From: Richelia sp. SL_2_1
GTDB lineage: Bacteria; Cyanobacteriota; Cyanobacteriia; Cyanobacteriales; Nostocaceae
Direction: 5' to 3'
DNA: 64,000 nucleotides
Assembly (NCBI GenBank): GCA_012033205.1
Contig: JAAUSO010000004.1
Location: forward strand, 1-64,000
A model generated the notes under the pieces. That model made no database searches. It had not been told where the DNA came from and worked only from the letters and a program-made list of their open reading frames with translations. Below are positions 33,416-43,674 of this stretch, piece by piece; position 1 is the first letter of the stretch; every line of letters begins with the position of its first letter. Both the position numbers and the translations under genes were made by a program.

Positions 33416-33463
33416 GTTTATTCTGTATAAATAAAAAAACAAAAGTATTGGGAGATAGTAGAA

Positions 33464-33739
33464 ATGTTGAGCGTCCAAAATCATGGTATTGAAACTCAAT
33501 CTAGAGATTTAGATGACCCTCAAGTATTGCTTGCTACTCTTCAAAACATTCGCCAATCGGTATATCAAGAAGGGCAAGAAATTTTTTCTCAATGGAAACC
33601 TTATATTCAACGAGATTCTTTTATCAAAAGTGCTGAAAATTTAGCGTATTATTTGGCTTTACGCCATCACGATTTACAGACATCTCAATTACGCGCTTTG
33701 CATTCGTGGAAATTTGACGGAATAATGAATAATTCGTAA
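33464..33739 (+). pseudogene. possible N-terminal fragment of a cyanobacterial pyruvate-kinase-like protein
   Basis: LLATLQNIRQSVYQEGQEIFSQWKPYIQRDSFIKSAENLAYYLALRHHDLQTSQLRAL resembles the N-terminal extension of such proteins; no catalytic barrel follows. Confidence 0.45.
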
Positions 33740-33763
33740 TTTTGGATCATAGCGAATCAGACG

Positions 33764-33780
33764 CTCACAAGTTCCTCAAA
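33764..33780 (+). promoter_or_regulatory. direct-repeat promoter motif upstream of the CP12-like remnant
   Basis: CTCACAAGTTCCTCAAATTATTC; lies inside the listed ORF 33742-33990, so that ORF start is doubtful. Confidence 0.55.
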
Positions 33781-33908
33781 TTATTCATAGTAGCTTTTAT
33801 CGGTGCGGGAATTAATAAATCATCCGCATTTCAAATTCACCCAACCTTAGTTACAGTCGCCACAGGTGCAGTAATGGGAATTGTCATTAGCTCGATTACA
33901 GGTCTTGT

Positions 33909-34094
33909 TTTGGTTTGGCTGTTACAACCGCGTCTTCGGAAGAGTGCGCTATTGCTTGGGATATTGTTGATGAACTACAAGCTGAGTTAGCACATCAAGA
34001 AGCTAAAAGAGTTTCTAAAACTGCCTTTGAAGAATACTGCGAAGAATTTCCAGAAGCTATGGAATCTCGAATGTTCGATACTTGGTATAGTTAG
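33909..34094 (+). pseudogene. CP12-like C-terminal region
   Basis: SSEECAIAWDIVDELQAELAHQEAKRVSKTAFEEYCEEFPEAMESRMFDTWYS*; frame differs from the upstream TM-like ORF 33742-33990; second C-terminal Cys replaced by Ser. Confidence 0.6.
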
Positions 34095-34130
34095 GAGTTA
34101 GGAGTTAGGAGTTAGGAGTGAGGAGTTAGG
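34092..34130 (+). repeat. heptamer short tandem repeat (GTTAGGA)n
   Basis: tagttaggagttaggagttaggagttaggagtgaggagttagg. Confidence 0.85.
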
Positions 34131-34205
34131 AGTAGTGAGTCAAGAATTAGTTTATGTTTCCCCATCTCCCCATCCTTTTATTAAGCATTTCTAGCAATAA
34201 ATAAT

Positions 34206-36697
34206 GTGATGAAATTGAGTTTATCGCGATCGGTTGGAGCTAGCCTAAGTAAAAGCTTGTTTTTGCTGCTGATACTTTTGTTGAGTGTGGTTATTGCGTT
34301 ATGGCAGTTGATTCCACCTGCTGTTATCCCAGCTAGTGCGCCACTTACTGAGTTTTCGGCAGAAAGAGCGATGCAACATTTAGCAGTAATTGCTCAAAAA
34401 CCCCGCCCTATGGGTTCTACGGGTAATATTGCAGGGCGGGAATACTTAGTTGAAGAATTAACTGCAATGGGATTGCAACCAACTGTACAAAAAACTACTG
34501 CGGTGCAGCGCTTTCCGGGTTCTCCGGTGTTTGAGTCTGGTACTGTGTATAACGTTGTTGCACGACTTCAAGGTAGCGATAGTACGGGCGCAATCGCACT
34601 CGATGCACACTATGATTCTGGTACAACTGGTCCAGGTGCTAGTGATTGCGGCTCCTGTGTTGTAACTTTACTCGAAACAGCGCGGATACTTAAAAATGAA
34701 CCGTCATTAAAGAATGATGTAATCTTTGTATTTACTGATGGTGAAGAAAACGGTATGTTGGGGGCAGGAGCATTTGTTAAGGAGCATCCTTGGGCAAAGG
34801 ATATCCGTTTAGCAATTAACTTTGAGGCAATGGGTAGTGGTGGTCCGAGTTTGTTATACAGCACCAGCCAAAATAACAATACGCTAATCAAAGAGTTTGT
34901 TAAAGCTGTACCGCATCCGTTTGTTTCATCCTTCTTTTCGTCGTTCCTCAATTTATTTTCCGCACAACGTCTTGGTTGCGACTTAGAAGAGTATATGGAT
35001 TCGGGTAGCGCTGGACTAGGTTTTTTCTATGGTGCCGATACGCCAGCTTATCATACCGATCGCGACAGCATAAAGGTGATAGATCCGCGCAGCATTCAGC
35101 ATCAAGGCTCTTATGCTTTAGGTTTAGCACGTCATTTTGGCAACTTAGATTTAAGTGAAATTACTGCCGATACTAATGCAGTGTATTTTAATATTTTGCC
35201 GGCAGTAGTTGTTTACTATTCTCAAGCTTGGGTAATTCCTCACATGGTAATTACAGCTTTGCTTCTAATTGCAGTTGTGATTATTGGTATTCAACGGAAG
35301 CAATTAACGCTCAAAGGAATCAGTTTATCAGCAGTTGCTTTTGTTTTAAGTATTATAGGCGCTGTTATTGTAGTCAATCTGGTGTGGTGGCTTGTCAAAA
35401 TTTTAAATCCTAACTTACAAATATTCATCATCGGCAACTATCAAAGCGATATTTACCAAGCTGCTTTGATTGCCCTAACTATTGCGGTTATGAGTGCATT
35501 TTATACCTGGTTGTTAGCTAGATTTCATTTGCATGACCTTTTTATAGGTGCGATGTTTATATGGGCTGCTTTGATGGTACTAACTAGCTTATTAATGCCC
35601 GGTGCTAGCTATTTATTTACGCTACCATTATTTTTCACTCTTCTAGGATTGGGCTGGATATTTCTAACTAGCAAGCAAATTGATAATTCTTGGCAACAGG
35701 TGATTATCTTTGCTATTACTGCCATACCGGGAATTATTTTATTTATCCCCGACCAAGTTTACAACTTTGCCTCTTTAATGAGTCGGTTTGAATCATTAAC
35801 AAATATACCATTACTACTTTACCGATGGTATTTACTGCTTTGCTATTCGGTTTAATGCTGCCATATTTCGTTTTAATTAGAAACGGATTTTCTCAAAATA
35901 AAATTTGGCGACGCTGGCTGATACCGGGAATTACAGCATTTTTGACTGTTTTGCTGATTGGGGTAGCAACTGTTAACTCCGGCTTTGATGCAAAATATCC
36001 TAAAACCAATAGCATTGCTTATGTGTTAGATGCTGATACCGATAAATCTTTTTGGGTAAGTAGCGATCGCAATCTTGATAAGTGGACATCGCAATTTTTT
36101 ACAGATAGTACAGCTAAAAGTCAAGTTGAAATATCTCCCTTCTCGTCAACTTCAGGTTGGAAAGCACCAGCACCAAAAGTATCTCTTGAACCACCAAATA
36201 TCACCATCGATCGGGATATAGCAAAAGGTAGCAGCAGAAAATTGCAGCTACAGCTAAATTCTCCCAGACAAGCGGATATTATTCAAGCTCAAGTAAAGGT
36301 ATCGGGAAAAATTCTCACCGCAAGCATTAACGGTAAATTACTTAACTTAAGTGAATTTGCTCAAAATCAACGCTCTTCTTTGAACTTTGTTTACCACAGT
36401 TTGCCATCAGATGGAATATCTTTAACTTTGTCTGTGAATTCAACAAAACCGATTGAGATAATCCTCAGAGATTATTCTAATGATTTACCTTCGCAGCTAG
36501 AAGCCAATATTAAAAAGCGAACAGATGCAATGATGAGCGCTCCAATGGCAATGAAAGATCCAACTATTGTTAGCAAAACATTTGTGTTACCACTCCCTAA
36601 ATCCAAAATTTACAGTGGTTTTCCACAAAGACGCAACGAACCAATGTTTCAATTTGTAGCGTCAGTATTTATTGCTCATACAAAAGTGCTTGGCTAA
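34206..36697 (+). pseudogene. M28-family metallopeptidase with C-terminal TM domain, interrupted by one frameshift
   Basis: M28 motifs (LDAHYDSGTTGPGASD, FTDGEENGMLGA); ORF 34206-35855 continues in another frame as 35825-36697 with TM and lumenal-domain features. Confidence 0.8.
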
Positions 36698-36764
36698 ATC
36701 TTGCTTTTCGTCAAACGGTAAGAGACGGAATTTTTTAACAACAGTAAACTAGAGGTAAAAAAAT

Positions 36765-37187
36765 ATGTTTATCACATTACTACTCGTGACATTTCTCATC
36801 TCATTTGTAGTTTCTGCAATTGTTGTGCGTATGTTCGGCAAACCCATTGACAAAATATTACGTCGAATTATTGCAGATGAAATCAGTCAAGCGTGGGTGA
36901 AATATCTTAAATTCGCGATTTATGTTGTTGGTATTTCCAGTGGTGTCAAGATATGGACTTTAGAAAGATACATTACTCCCCCGCAAATTGAACGAGGACA
37001 AATTATTCAATTAACAACAGAACGTTGGGTGCTTGAAGTTTATGGAACTATTATTGGTTGTCTTCAAGGTATTGCTTGGTTACTATTAGTATTTTTCGTT
37101 TTTGCGTTAATTGCATTTGTGATTGTGAGAATTTTTGAATTAAGAAGACCAATGAGTGAAGAGAAAAGAGAACCTACTCACAGATAA
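36765..37187 (+). CDS. hypothetical membrane protein
   Basis: two or more TM helices; clean ORF. Confidence 0.5.
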   Translation: MFITLLLVTFLISFVVSAIVVRMFGKPIDKILRRIIADEISQAWVKYLKFAIYVVGISSGVKIWTLERYITPPQIERGQIIQLTTERWVLEVYGTIIGCLQGIAWLLLVFFVFALIAFVIVRIFELRRPMSEEKREPTHR

Positions 37188-37237
37188 TTAAACTTACCTA
37201 TGGTAGAAGAAAATCTTGTTTGTAAAACATACTCAAT

Positions 37238-37591
37238 TTGAATAGATTTCTCATGAAATCTACAATTAATCCTGCCGATCGATCCTTTGTAAGTTATTTA
37301 CCAGAACTAATTGAATATCCCGATAGTGGCATCATTACTAAAGTCATTGTCAAAGATAAAAATTGCCAACATAATCTATTATGTTTAGCAAAATCAGCGA
37401 AACTAGAAGAGCATATTTCTCCTTGCAATGCTACTATTAATGTGATTCAAGGAAAGGGAATATTGACCCTTGAAGGTGAAGAAATTAAACTCGAACCTGG
37501 GGTCTTTGTATTTATGAAAGCCAATTCGCCTCATGCTTTACAAGCGTTAGAAAAACTGGCTTTTGTTCTCACCCATTCGGAAAAGCTATAG
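37238..37591 (+). CDS. cupin-domain protein
   Basis: HISPCNATINVIQGKGILTLEGEEIKLEPGVFVFMKANSPHALQALEKLAFVLTH. Confidence 0.8.
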   Translation: MNRFLMKSTINPADRSFVSYLPELIEYPDSGIITKVIVKDKNCQHNLLCLAKSAKLEEHISPCNATINVIQGKGILTLEGEEIKLEPGVFVFMKANSPHALQALEKLAFVLTHSEKL

Positions 37592-37707
37592 TGTTTAGAA
37601 TAGCTTTTAAATCCCCAATTACCGCAAAATGGTTGGGGATTTTTAGTAGACTCGGCTTTGGATTACTAGTATTATTAAAGCTGCTTCAATACTAATTTTC
37701 ATAAAAT

Positions 37708-37725
37708 CCTCACAAGTTTCTCAAA
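37708..37725 (+). promoter_or_regulatory. direct-repeat promoter motif upstream of DUF2949-like/pfkA
   Basis: CCTCACAAGTTTCTCAAATTATCTG. Confidence 0.6.
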
Positions 37726-37762
37726 TTATCTGCCTAATCTGAAAATTAAGCATTCGCGAGGG

Positions 37763-37969
37763 GTGAAAATTATCTCTAGTGCCAAGTTTATAAAATTGCT
37801 CGGCTTTTTACAGGAAGATTTAGCTATTTCTAAAGATGGGATAGAGTTGGCATTACGAAATCTGCAACAAAATTCGCGAGATTTATTACCGATGCTTCTC
37901 TGGCAATATGGGCTGGTGAATTTGAGCCAGTTAGACCAGATTTTCAATTATTTAAACGCAAACATTTAA
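37763..37969 (+). CDS. DUF2949-like small protein
   Basis: FLQEDLAISKDGIELALRNLQQNSRDLLPMLLWQYGLVNLSQLDQIFNYL. Confidence 0.7.
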   Translation: MKIISSAKFIKLLGFLQEDLAISKDGIELALRNLQQNSRDLLPMLLWQYGLVNLSQLDQIFNYLNANI

Positions 37970-37980
37970 AGCAAGCTGCA

Positions 37981-39108
37981 ATGAAAACTCAAAAACGTCT
38001 CGGTATTCTTACAAGTGGTGGTGACTGTCCCGGACTAAATGCTGCAATTCGAGCAGTTGTTAGCCATGCGATTGTAACTTATGATTGGCAAGTTTTTGGT
38101 ATTCCCTATGCGACAACAGGGTTGTTGGAAAAAAAGACAATTCCTTTGACGTTACACGGTATGGATTTACGAGGTATGAATCCTTTATTAAATATGGGTG
38201 GTACTATTCTTGGTAGCATTAATAAAGGCGATACTCTAGCTCATATTGATGAAATAATCGCTGGTTATCAGGCATTAGAATTAGATGCTTTAATTGGTAT
38301 TGGGGGAGATGGTAGTTTAACAATTCTTGAAGAATTACACTCAGAAGGTAATTGGCAATTTATTGCTATTCCTAAAACAATTGACAATGATGTTGCATTT
38401 ACAGAGAAGGTCGTAGGTTTTGATACTGCTGTCAATACAGTCGTTGAGGCTTTAAACCGCTTAACTTTTACTGCTGCAAGTCACGATCGCGTTATGATTG
38501 TGGAAGTAATGGGACGGAGTGCAGGACATTTAGCGCTTCAGGCTGGAATAGCTGGTGGGGCTGACTGTATTTTAATTCCGGAAATACCTTATTCAATTAA
38601 AGGTGTTTGTTCTCACTTACAAGAATTACGCGATAATTGGGGACGTAGATTTGGGATTGTAGTTGTTGCAGAAGGCGCTCAAGTAGCAGAAGATAGTTGT
38701 TGTCATACTGAATGCAAAATAGAAAAACCATCCTGCGGCATGGGACAATATATTGCTAATGAAATTCGCAACTGTTCCCACAATCAGTTAGATATTAGAG
38801 TTTCGGTATTGGGACACATTCAACGGGGTGGTATTCCTTCAGCTGGCGATCGATTACTTGCAAGTGCTTTTGGGAAAGCTGCGGTAGATTTGATTGCTCG
38901 TGGAGAAACTGCAAAGATGGTAGCTTGGCAAAATGGACAAGTTGTAGGAGTACCTTTAAAAAAGGTGATAAATAAAAGTCCATCGCTTGTAAAACTCGAT
39001 AATTTTTTAATAGAAACGGCGCAATCTTTAGGTATTTATGTGGGAAAACAAGGGCGTATTTCTAGATTAAAAGATTCTCTGGGTTCTTTACCTTTAGGTT
39101 ATAGCTAA
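37981..39108 (+). CDS. pfkA: ATP-dependent 6-phosphofructokinase
   Basis: ILTSGGDCPGLNAAIRAVV, IGGDGS, PKTIDNDV, VLGHIQRGG. Confidence 0.95.
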   Translation: MKTQKRLGILTSGGDCPGLNAAIRAVVSHAIVTYDWQVFGIPYATTGLLEKKTIPLTLHGMDLRGMNPLLNMGGTILGSINKGDTLAHIDEIIAGYQALELDALIGIGGDGSLTILEELHSEGNWQFIAIPKTIDNDVAFTEKVVGFDTAVNTVVEALNRLTFTAASHDRVMIVEVMGRSAGHLALQAGIAGGADCILIPEIPYSIKGVCSHLQELRDNWGRRFGIVVVAEGAQVAEDSCCHTECKIEKPSCGMGQYIANEIRNCSHNQLDIRVSVLGHIQRGGIPSAGDRLLASAFGKAAVDLIARGETAKMVAWQNGQVVGVPLKKVINKSPSLVKLDNFLIETAQSLGIYVGKQGRISRLKDSLGSLPLGYS

Positions 39109-39171
39109 GAATAAGCAATCATCCTAAACGATGATAATTTGATTTACTTAAATTGAGTTCTGGAAGAGCAA

Positions 39172-40002
39172 ATGATTATCCAAATTTTACGAGTTATTGC
39201 TGTACTAATTGCCGTCTCATTCATCGCTCTTTATCTCAAATTCTTAACAGAGGTTAACGAAACAAATAAAATTTGGCGTTTGTTAGAAACAAGTCCAAAT
39301 AATACTACTTTCACCACAAAAATGGTTGCGGAATTACCACAGCCCGTACAGCGTTACTTTCTCCACGCAATTCAACCGGGAACTCCCTTAGCGAATTCCG
39401 TCAAATTAAAAATGAATGGTAGTTTTAGGTTATCACCAGATAAACCTTGGCTACCCATGCAAGCCGAACAAATTATCAGTGCATTAAAAGGTTTTGTTTG
39501 GAATGCCAAAATTGGTAGCGGTTTAATGAAGTTTATCGGTAGTGATTATTGCTTTAATAATTTTGGTCGAATGCGGTTTTCAATATGGGGAATTATCCCA
39601 GTTGTAAATGCCCATAATCAAGATATCACTCGTTCTGCTATTGGTAGATTTGTCGGAGAATCTTTCTGGCTACCTTCAGCTTTGTTACCGCAAAATGGTG
39701 TAACTTGGCAAGCAATTGGTGATAATACTATAGAAGCAAATATGAAAGTTGATGGGGAATCTGTAACTTTAACATTTGTTATAGACTCAAACGGTAAACT
39801 ATTAAAAATGTCTTTACCACGTTGGGGAGACAAAACAGAAGATGGTAGCCATACTTATATTCCTTTCGGTGGAGAAGTCTTAGAAGAAAGAACATTTGAA
39901 GGTTTTACAATTCCTTCTCAAATAAATGCAGGTTGGTGGTTTGGTACTGACAAATACTTTGATTTTTTTCGTGCAAATATTGAACAAGCTGAATTCTGTT
40001 AA
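39172..40002 (+). CDS. DUF6544-like protein
   Basis: LPQPVQRYFLHAIQPGTP...VKLKMNGSFR and ..RFVGESFWLPSALLP. Confidence 0.6.
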   Translation: MIIQILRVIAVLIAVSFIALYLKFLTEVNETNKIWRLLETSPNNTTFTTKMVAELPQPVQRYFLHAIQPGTPLANSVKLKMNGSFRLSPDKPWLPMQAEQIISALKGFVWNAKIGSGLMKFIGSDYCFNNFGRMRFSIWGIIPVVNAHNQDITRSAIGRFVGESFWLPSALLPQNGVTWQAIGDNTIEANMKVDGESVTLTFVIDSNGKLLKMSLPRWGDKTEDGSHTYIPFGGEVLEERTFEGFTIPSQINAGWWFGTDKYFDFFRANIEQAEFC

Positions 40003-40115
40003 ATCCTTAGTAAAGACTTTCCCCCTGCCTTATACCGATATCAGGTGTACCTCACAAGACATGAAAAAGGCTGTATCTTCGTGACAAATTTGCTGAATAA
40101 AATGTTAAATTAATT

Positions 40116-40562
40116 TTGCAGGAATACTTAACTAGCAAGATGAATGATTTAGGTCAAAAAAGATTAGAATCCCTATTGGCGATCGCTCGTTATGCTGTAG
40201 GTGGTGGAACTTTAGCTGCTGCCCCTATTTTAGGTGGAGAAGTTCCTAAGCAAATTGTGCTAACTAGCTCTGATATGTTTATGTATGTTTCTATTTGGAA
40301 AATTTATTTTGAACAGGATTTATCCCACAAGGAACTACTTAATATGCTTGCCGAATTGGGTTTGATTACGGTGGCTGCTGCGGGAACAGCGTATGTTGTA
40401 GCTAAAAGTAGTACTGCAATATTATCAGAAGTTGCTAACCGTTTTGGACTAGTTGGCTGGGGTATTGCAGCAACAGTAACTGCTTCTTTAACAAGTGTAT
40501 GTGGCTTGTTATGGATTTTATATTGTGATTTCTTGTATGAAAGAAAGGCTGTAAATAGCTAG
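40116..40562 (+). CDS. hypothetical membrane protein
   Basis: glycine/alanine-rich TM segments; clean ORF. Confidence 0.5.
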   Translation: MQEYLTSKMNDLGQKRLESLLAIARYAVGGGTLAAAPILGGEVPKQIVLTSSDMFMYVSIWKIYFEQDLSHKELLNMLAELGLITVAAAGTAYVVAKSSTAILSEVANRFGLVGWGIAATVTASLTSVCGLLWILYCDFLYERKAVNS

Positions 40563-40569
40563 GTACGAA

Positions 40570-40622
40570 AAATTATCGTTGGGGCAGGGCAAGGGGCAAA
40601 GGGCAAGGGGCAAAGGGGGAAA
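40570..40622 (+). repeat. degenerate heptamer short repeat (GGGCAAA-type)
   Basis: gggcagggcaaggggcaaagggcaaggggcaaaggggga. Confidence 0.6.
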
Positions 40623-40735
40623 GAGTTTGAGCTTGATTTATATTCCTTTATATAGTGTGATTTTTTTACGCCAACTTACTTAAGTCAAAGCTTATAATTG
40701 TAAAACTTAATTAAAAAAATTAAAAAATTAAAAAA

Positions 40736-43390
40736 TTAAAAAATAGATATTTTATCGGTTTTTTCCCAAGGCAATTCTAAATCCATTCTGCCCATGTGTC
40801 CGTAACTCGCTAGCTGTTGATAAAATTTTCCTTGATTGAGAGAGGGTAATAATCTCAGATTAAACTGACGAATAATTCCTGCCAAACGGAAATCAAAATG
40901 TTGTTGAAGTTGCGCGATTATTTTTTCTTCAGCAATTTTTCCCGTACCAAAAGTTTCTACTTCAATACTTACTGGTCTAGCTTGCCCAATGGTATAACTA
41001 AGCTGTATTTCACATTCATCTGCTAAATTGGCTGCTACTATATTTTTGGCTGCGTAACGGGCAGCATATGCAGCTACTCGATCGATCCGAATTGGATCTT
41101 TACCGCTAAGTGCTGCACCGCTGTGTTTAGCATATTCCCCATAAGTATCGATCGCATTTTTTCTCCCAGTTAAACCAGAATGGCTTGCTGGGCCACCAGG
41201 AGAATCTATACCATCGGGGTTAATAAAAATATGAGTGTCGTTATCGGGTTGAATGCTCTCCTCAGCAAAAGCAGGCTTGATGACAGTTTCGGAAATATCC
41301 TTTTCAAGTTGTTTGAGGTCGGGTATTGATGGCTCGTCTTGGCTGGCAACAATCGTAATACTGTGGATTCGATAGGGACGGCGATATGCCGAAGGCATCA
41401 CGCTTTGCGTATCGCGATATTCTACTCCTACCTGAGTTTTACCATCTGGAGCAAGGTAGGGTAATATTTTTTCCTGTCTCACTTTATCTAATTGTCTTGC
41501 TAGTTTGTGTGCCAGCCAAATTGGTAAAGGTATTAAAGTCTCGGTTTGATTGCAAGCAGCTCCATACTTGAATAAACCATAACTATAAGCACTCAGCGCA
41601 CTTACGGAAATTACTCCCGATTCTACGGCAATACGTTCAAAGTCAGACCGTTTAATAATCGGTTGATCGGGGTTGCGGGGAGGACGGTTTAAAACTTCTG
41701 GTTCTGGAGCTTCCATTGCTAAAGCCAGTCCGGGAAAAATATCCGAAACTAAATTCAGCCACAGCAATTGCATGGTATTGAGGGGTTCTCCCAGTCCTAA
41801 AGCAGTTGCTGCTGTTGTGACTATAATTTCGCTGAGATTAGTAGAAAGCAGGAAATGAACGGACTTTCTGATGTTACTATAAATGGTTCTTCCCCGACTA
41901 ACGGCATTAATCATCGTTTCGAGTCGGTCATCTTCAATTACTACATCGGCAACTTCTCTAACTACATCGGCTTTACCCGAACCCATTGCTATTCCCACGT
42001 TAGCTGCTTTTAAAGCGGGAGTATCGTTAATACCATCCCCAGTCATCGCAACGATTTTACCTTTTGCCTGTAATGCTTGGACGATTTGCAGTTTATCCGC
42101 AGGACTAACACGAGCAAAGACATCTACCTGTTCGCAAAGCGCCTGTAACTTTTCTGACCCAAGTTGAGCGAGATCGGAAGAATCGAGAATTTCTAATTTA
42201 CTATTGCGATTAAGATGTAATTCTTTGGCGATCGCATAAGCTGTAGGACTTTGATCTCCGGTAATCATGACTGTATCGATTCGGGCTTGATGGAATTGTT
42301 CCATTAAATCGGCTACTCCTTCGCGGATGGGGTCTGCCATCCCCGTTAAACCAAGCCAAATCAAGTCGCGTTCGGGGTTTTCATCAAGATTCTCGACGTA
42401 AGCATAAGCAACTCCCAATACCCGCAGTGCTTTGCCCGCCATACGTTCGTTTTCTAAACCTAAAGCTTGTTTATCTTCTTTTGTTAAAGCTACTACCTCA
42501 CTATCTTTCATCTGTGAAGTACATATTTGTAAGACTTCTTCGGGACTACCCTTAACCGCAACTAATATTTTCTCGCCGTCGCTTTTATGAACCGTGGTCA
42601 TAATATTGCGGTTTTCGGTGCGGGGATAAGTTTTAATTAGAGGATGTTTGGCTTTGAAATCTGGAATATCCATTTCCGCAGCTATTGCCATGTAAATTAA
42701 GGCATTTTCGGTAGCAGAACCTTTTACCTCGTATTTTCCATCTTCCCCCGTAATTACCTCGGATTCGCTACAAAGAACTACTACCTGTAGTAGTTTGGAT
42801 AAAGCTTTAGATTCCGATGGTAAAAATTCTGTATCATCTTTAATAAAACAATTGCCAGATAATTTAATAATGCCAATACCGATATGCACCTCGGCAACCA
42901 CCATTTGATTTCGGGTAATCGTTCCCGTTTTATCCAGACAAATAGTTTGAACCGAACCCAGTGCTTCTACCGCATTCAACCCACGAATGATAATATGACG
43001 CTTTCTCATGTCGCGCATTCCCAAGGCTAGAGTAGTAGTAGCAATGGTAGGTAAACCTTCGGGTACTGAAGCCACAGCTAGGGAAATAGCAGTTTTCAGC
43101 ATCGGTAAAAAATTATAACCCCGCAGCAAACCCAGACCAAAAGTAAATCCGCAGACTCCGCTACAAAGCAAAACCAGTTGGGAACCAACTTCGTCTAATT
43201 GTTTTTGCAGGGGAGTAAGGCTTGCTTCTGCTTGACTAACCATTCCCTGTATTTTTCCCATTTCGGTAAATTTACCTGTCGCGACTACTACACCTCTTCC
43301 CTTACCTCCCGTTACAAAGGTTCCTTTATAAACCATATTAGTACGTTCTCCCAAAGGAATTTTCTCCCCTTTAAGAGTTTCCGTATTCAA
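40736..43390 (-). pseudogene. in-frame chimera: N-truncated P-type cation ATPase fused to the C-terminal region of S-adenosylmethionine synthetase
   Basis: ATPase part has CLDKTGTITRNQ and MTGDGINDTPAL but lacks the N-terminal/TGES region; from about 41560 leftward it reads ACNQTETLIPLPIWLAHKLARQL..SGLTGRKNAIDTYGEYAKHSGAALSGKDPIRIDRVAAYAARYAAKNIVAA, a MetK C-terminal region. Confidence 0.9.
41381..41418. repeat. palindromic dispersed repeat inserted within the MetK-like coding sequence
   Basis: GCGATATGCCGAAGGCATCACGCTTTGCGTATCGCGAT between EYR and RRPYRIHSITIV of the MetK moiety. Confidence 0.6.
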
Positions 43391-43564
43391 TTACAAGGGA
43401 GTGCAGATTTATACGAGCTAGATTTCTTCCCGACTTCAACTGGCTCGATAAATGCCGCGCTAATATATGACCCAGAAGTTTTAGCTAGAGGTGAAGTTAT
43501 TGGAATTTTGGAAAATGTTTCCACCGATTTAACTATTTCCGAACCAGCTTTCACTTTTGTTTAG
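43390..43564 (+). pseudogene. C-terminal fragment of an unidentified protein
   Basis: LQGSADLYELDFFPTSTGSINAALIYDPEVLARGEVIGILENVSTDLTISEPAFTFV*; starts exactly where ATPase homology ends. Confidence 0.4.
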
Positions 43565-43587
43565 AAATTAGTAGCGAATGATATGTA

Positions 43588-43610
43588 GAGACGTTGCAGT
43601 GCAACGTCTC
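43588..43610. repeat. near-perfect palindrome GAGACGTTGCAGTGCAACGTCTC
   Basis: 11-bp arms around one nt; resembles the AGACGTNGC-type dispersed repeats of filamentous cyanobacteria. Confidence 0.7.
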
Positions 43611-43674
43611 CCAAGATTTAGGTAAAGACCGATAACTGAAACAATTTGTAATTAAAATAAATATAAATGCTTTT

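Noticed and set aside
33742-33990. 82-aa membrane protein as a real gene
   Set aside because: It starts at a TTG and contains the promoter motif at 33764-33780; the CP12-like segment in another frame overlaps its end, so the ORF is probably partly spurious.
40700-40745. AATTAAAAA repeat run as a functional element
   Set aside because: Low-complexity A/T slippage at the 3' end of the chimera gene.
41883-42167. Plus-strand ORFs antisense to the P-type ATPases, AdhE and acyl-CoA ligase (e.g. 41883-42167, 15999-16280, 23004-23213)
   Set aside because: They lie fully inside strongly conserved genes on the other strand and have no recognisable features.
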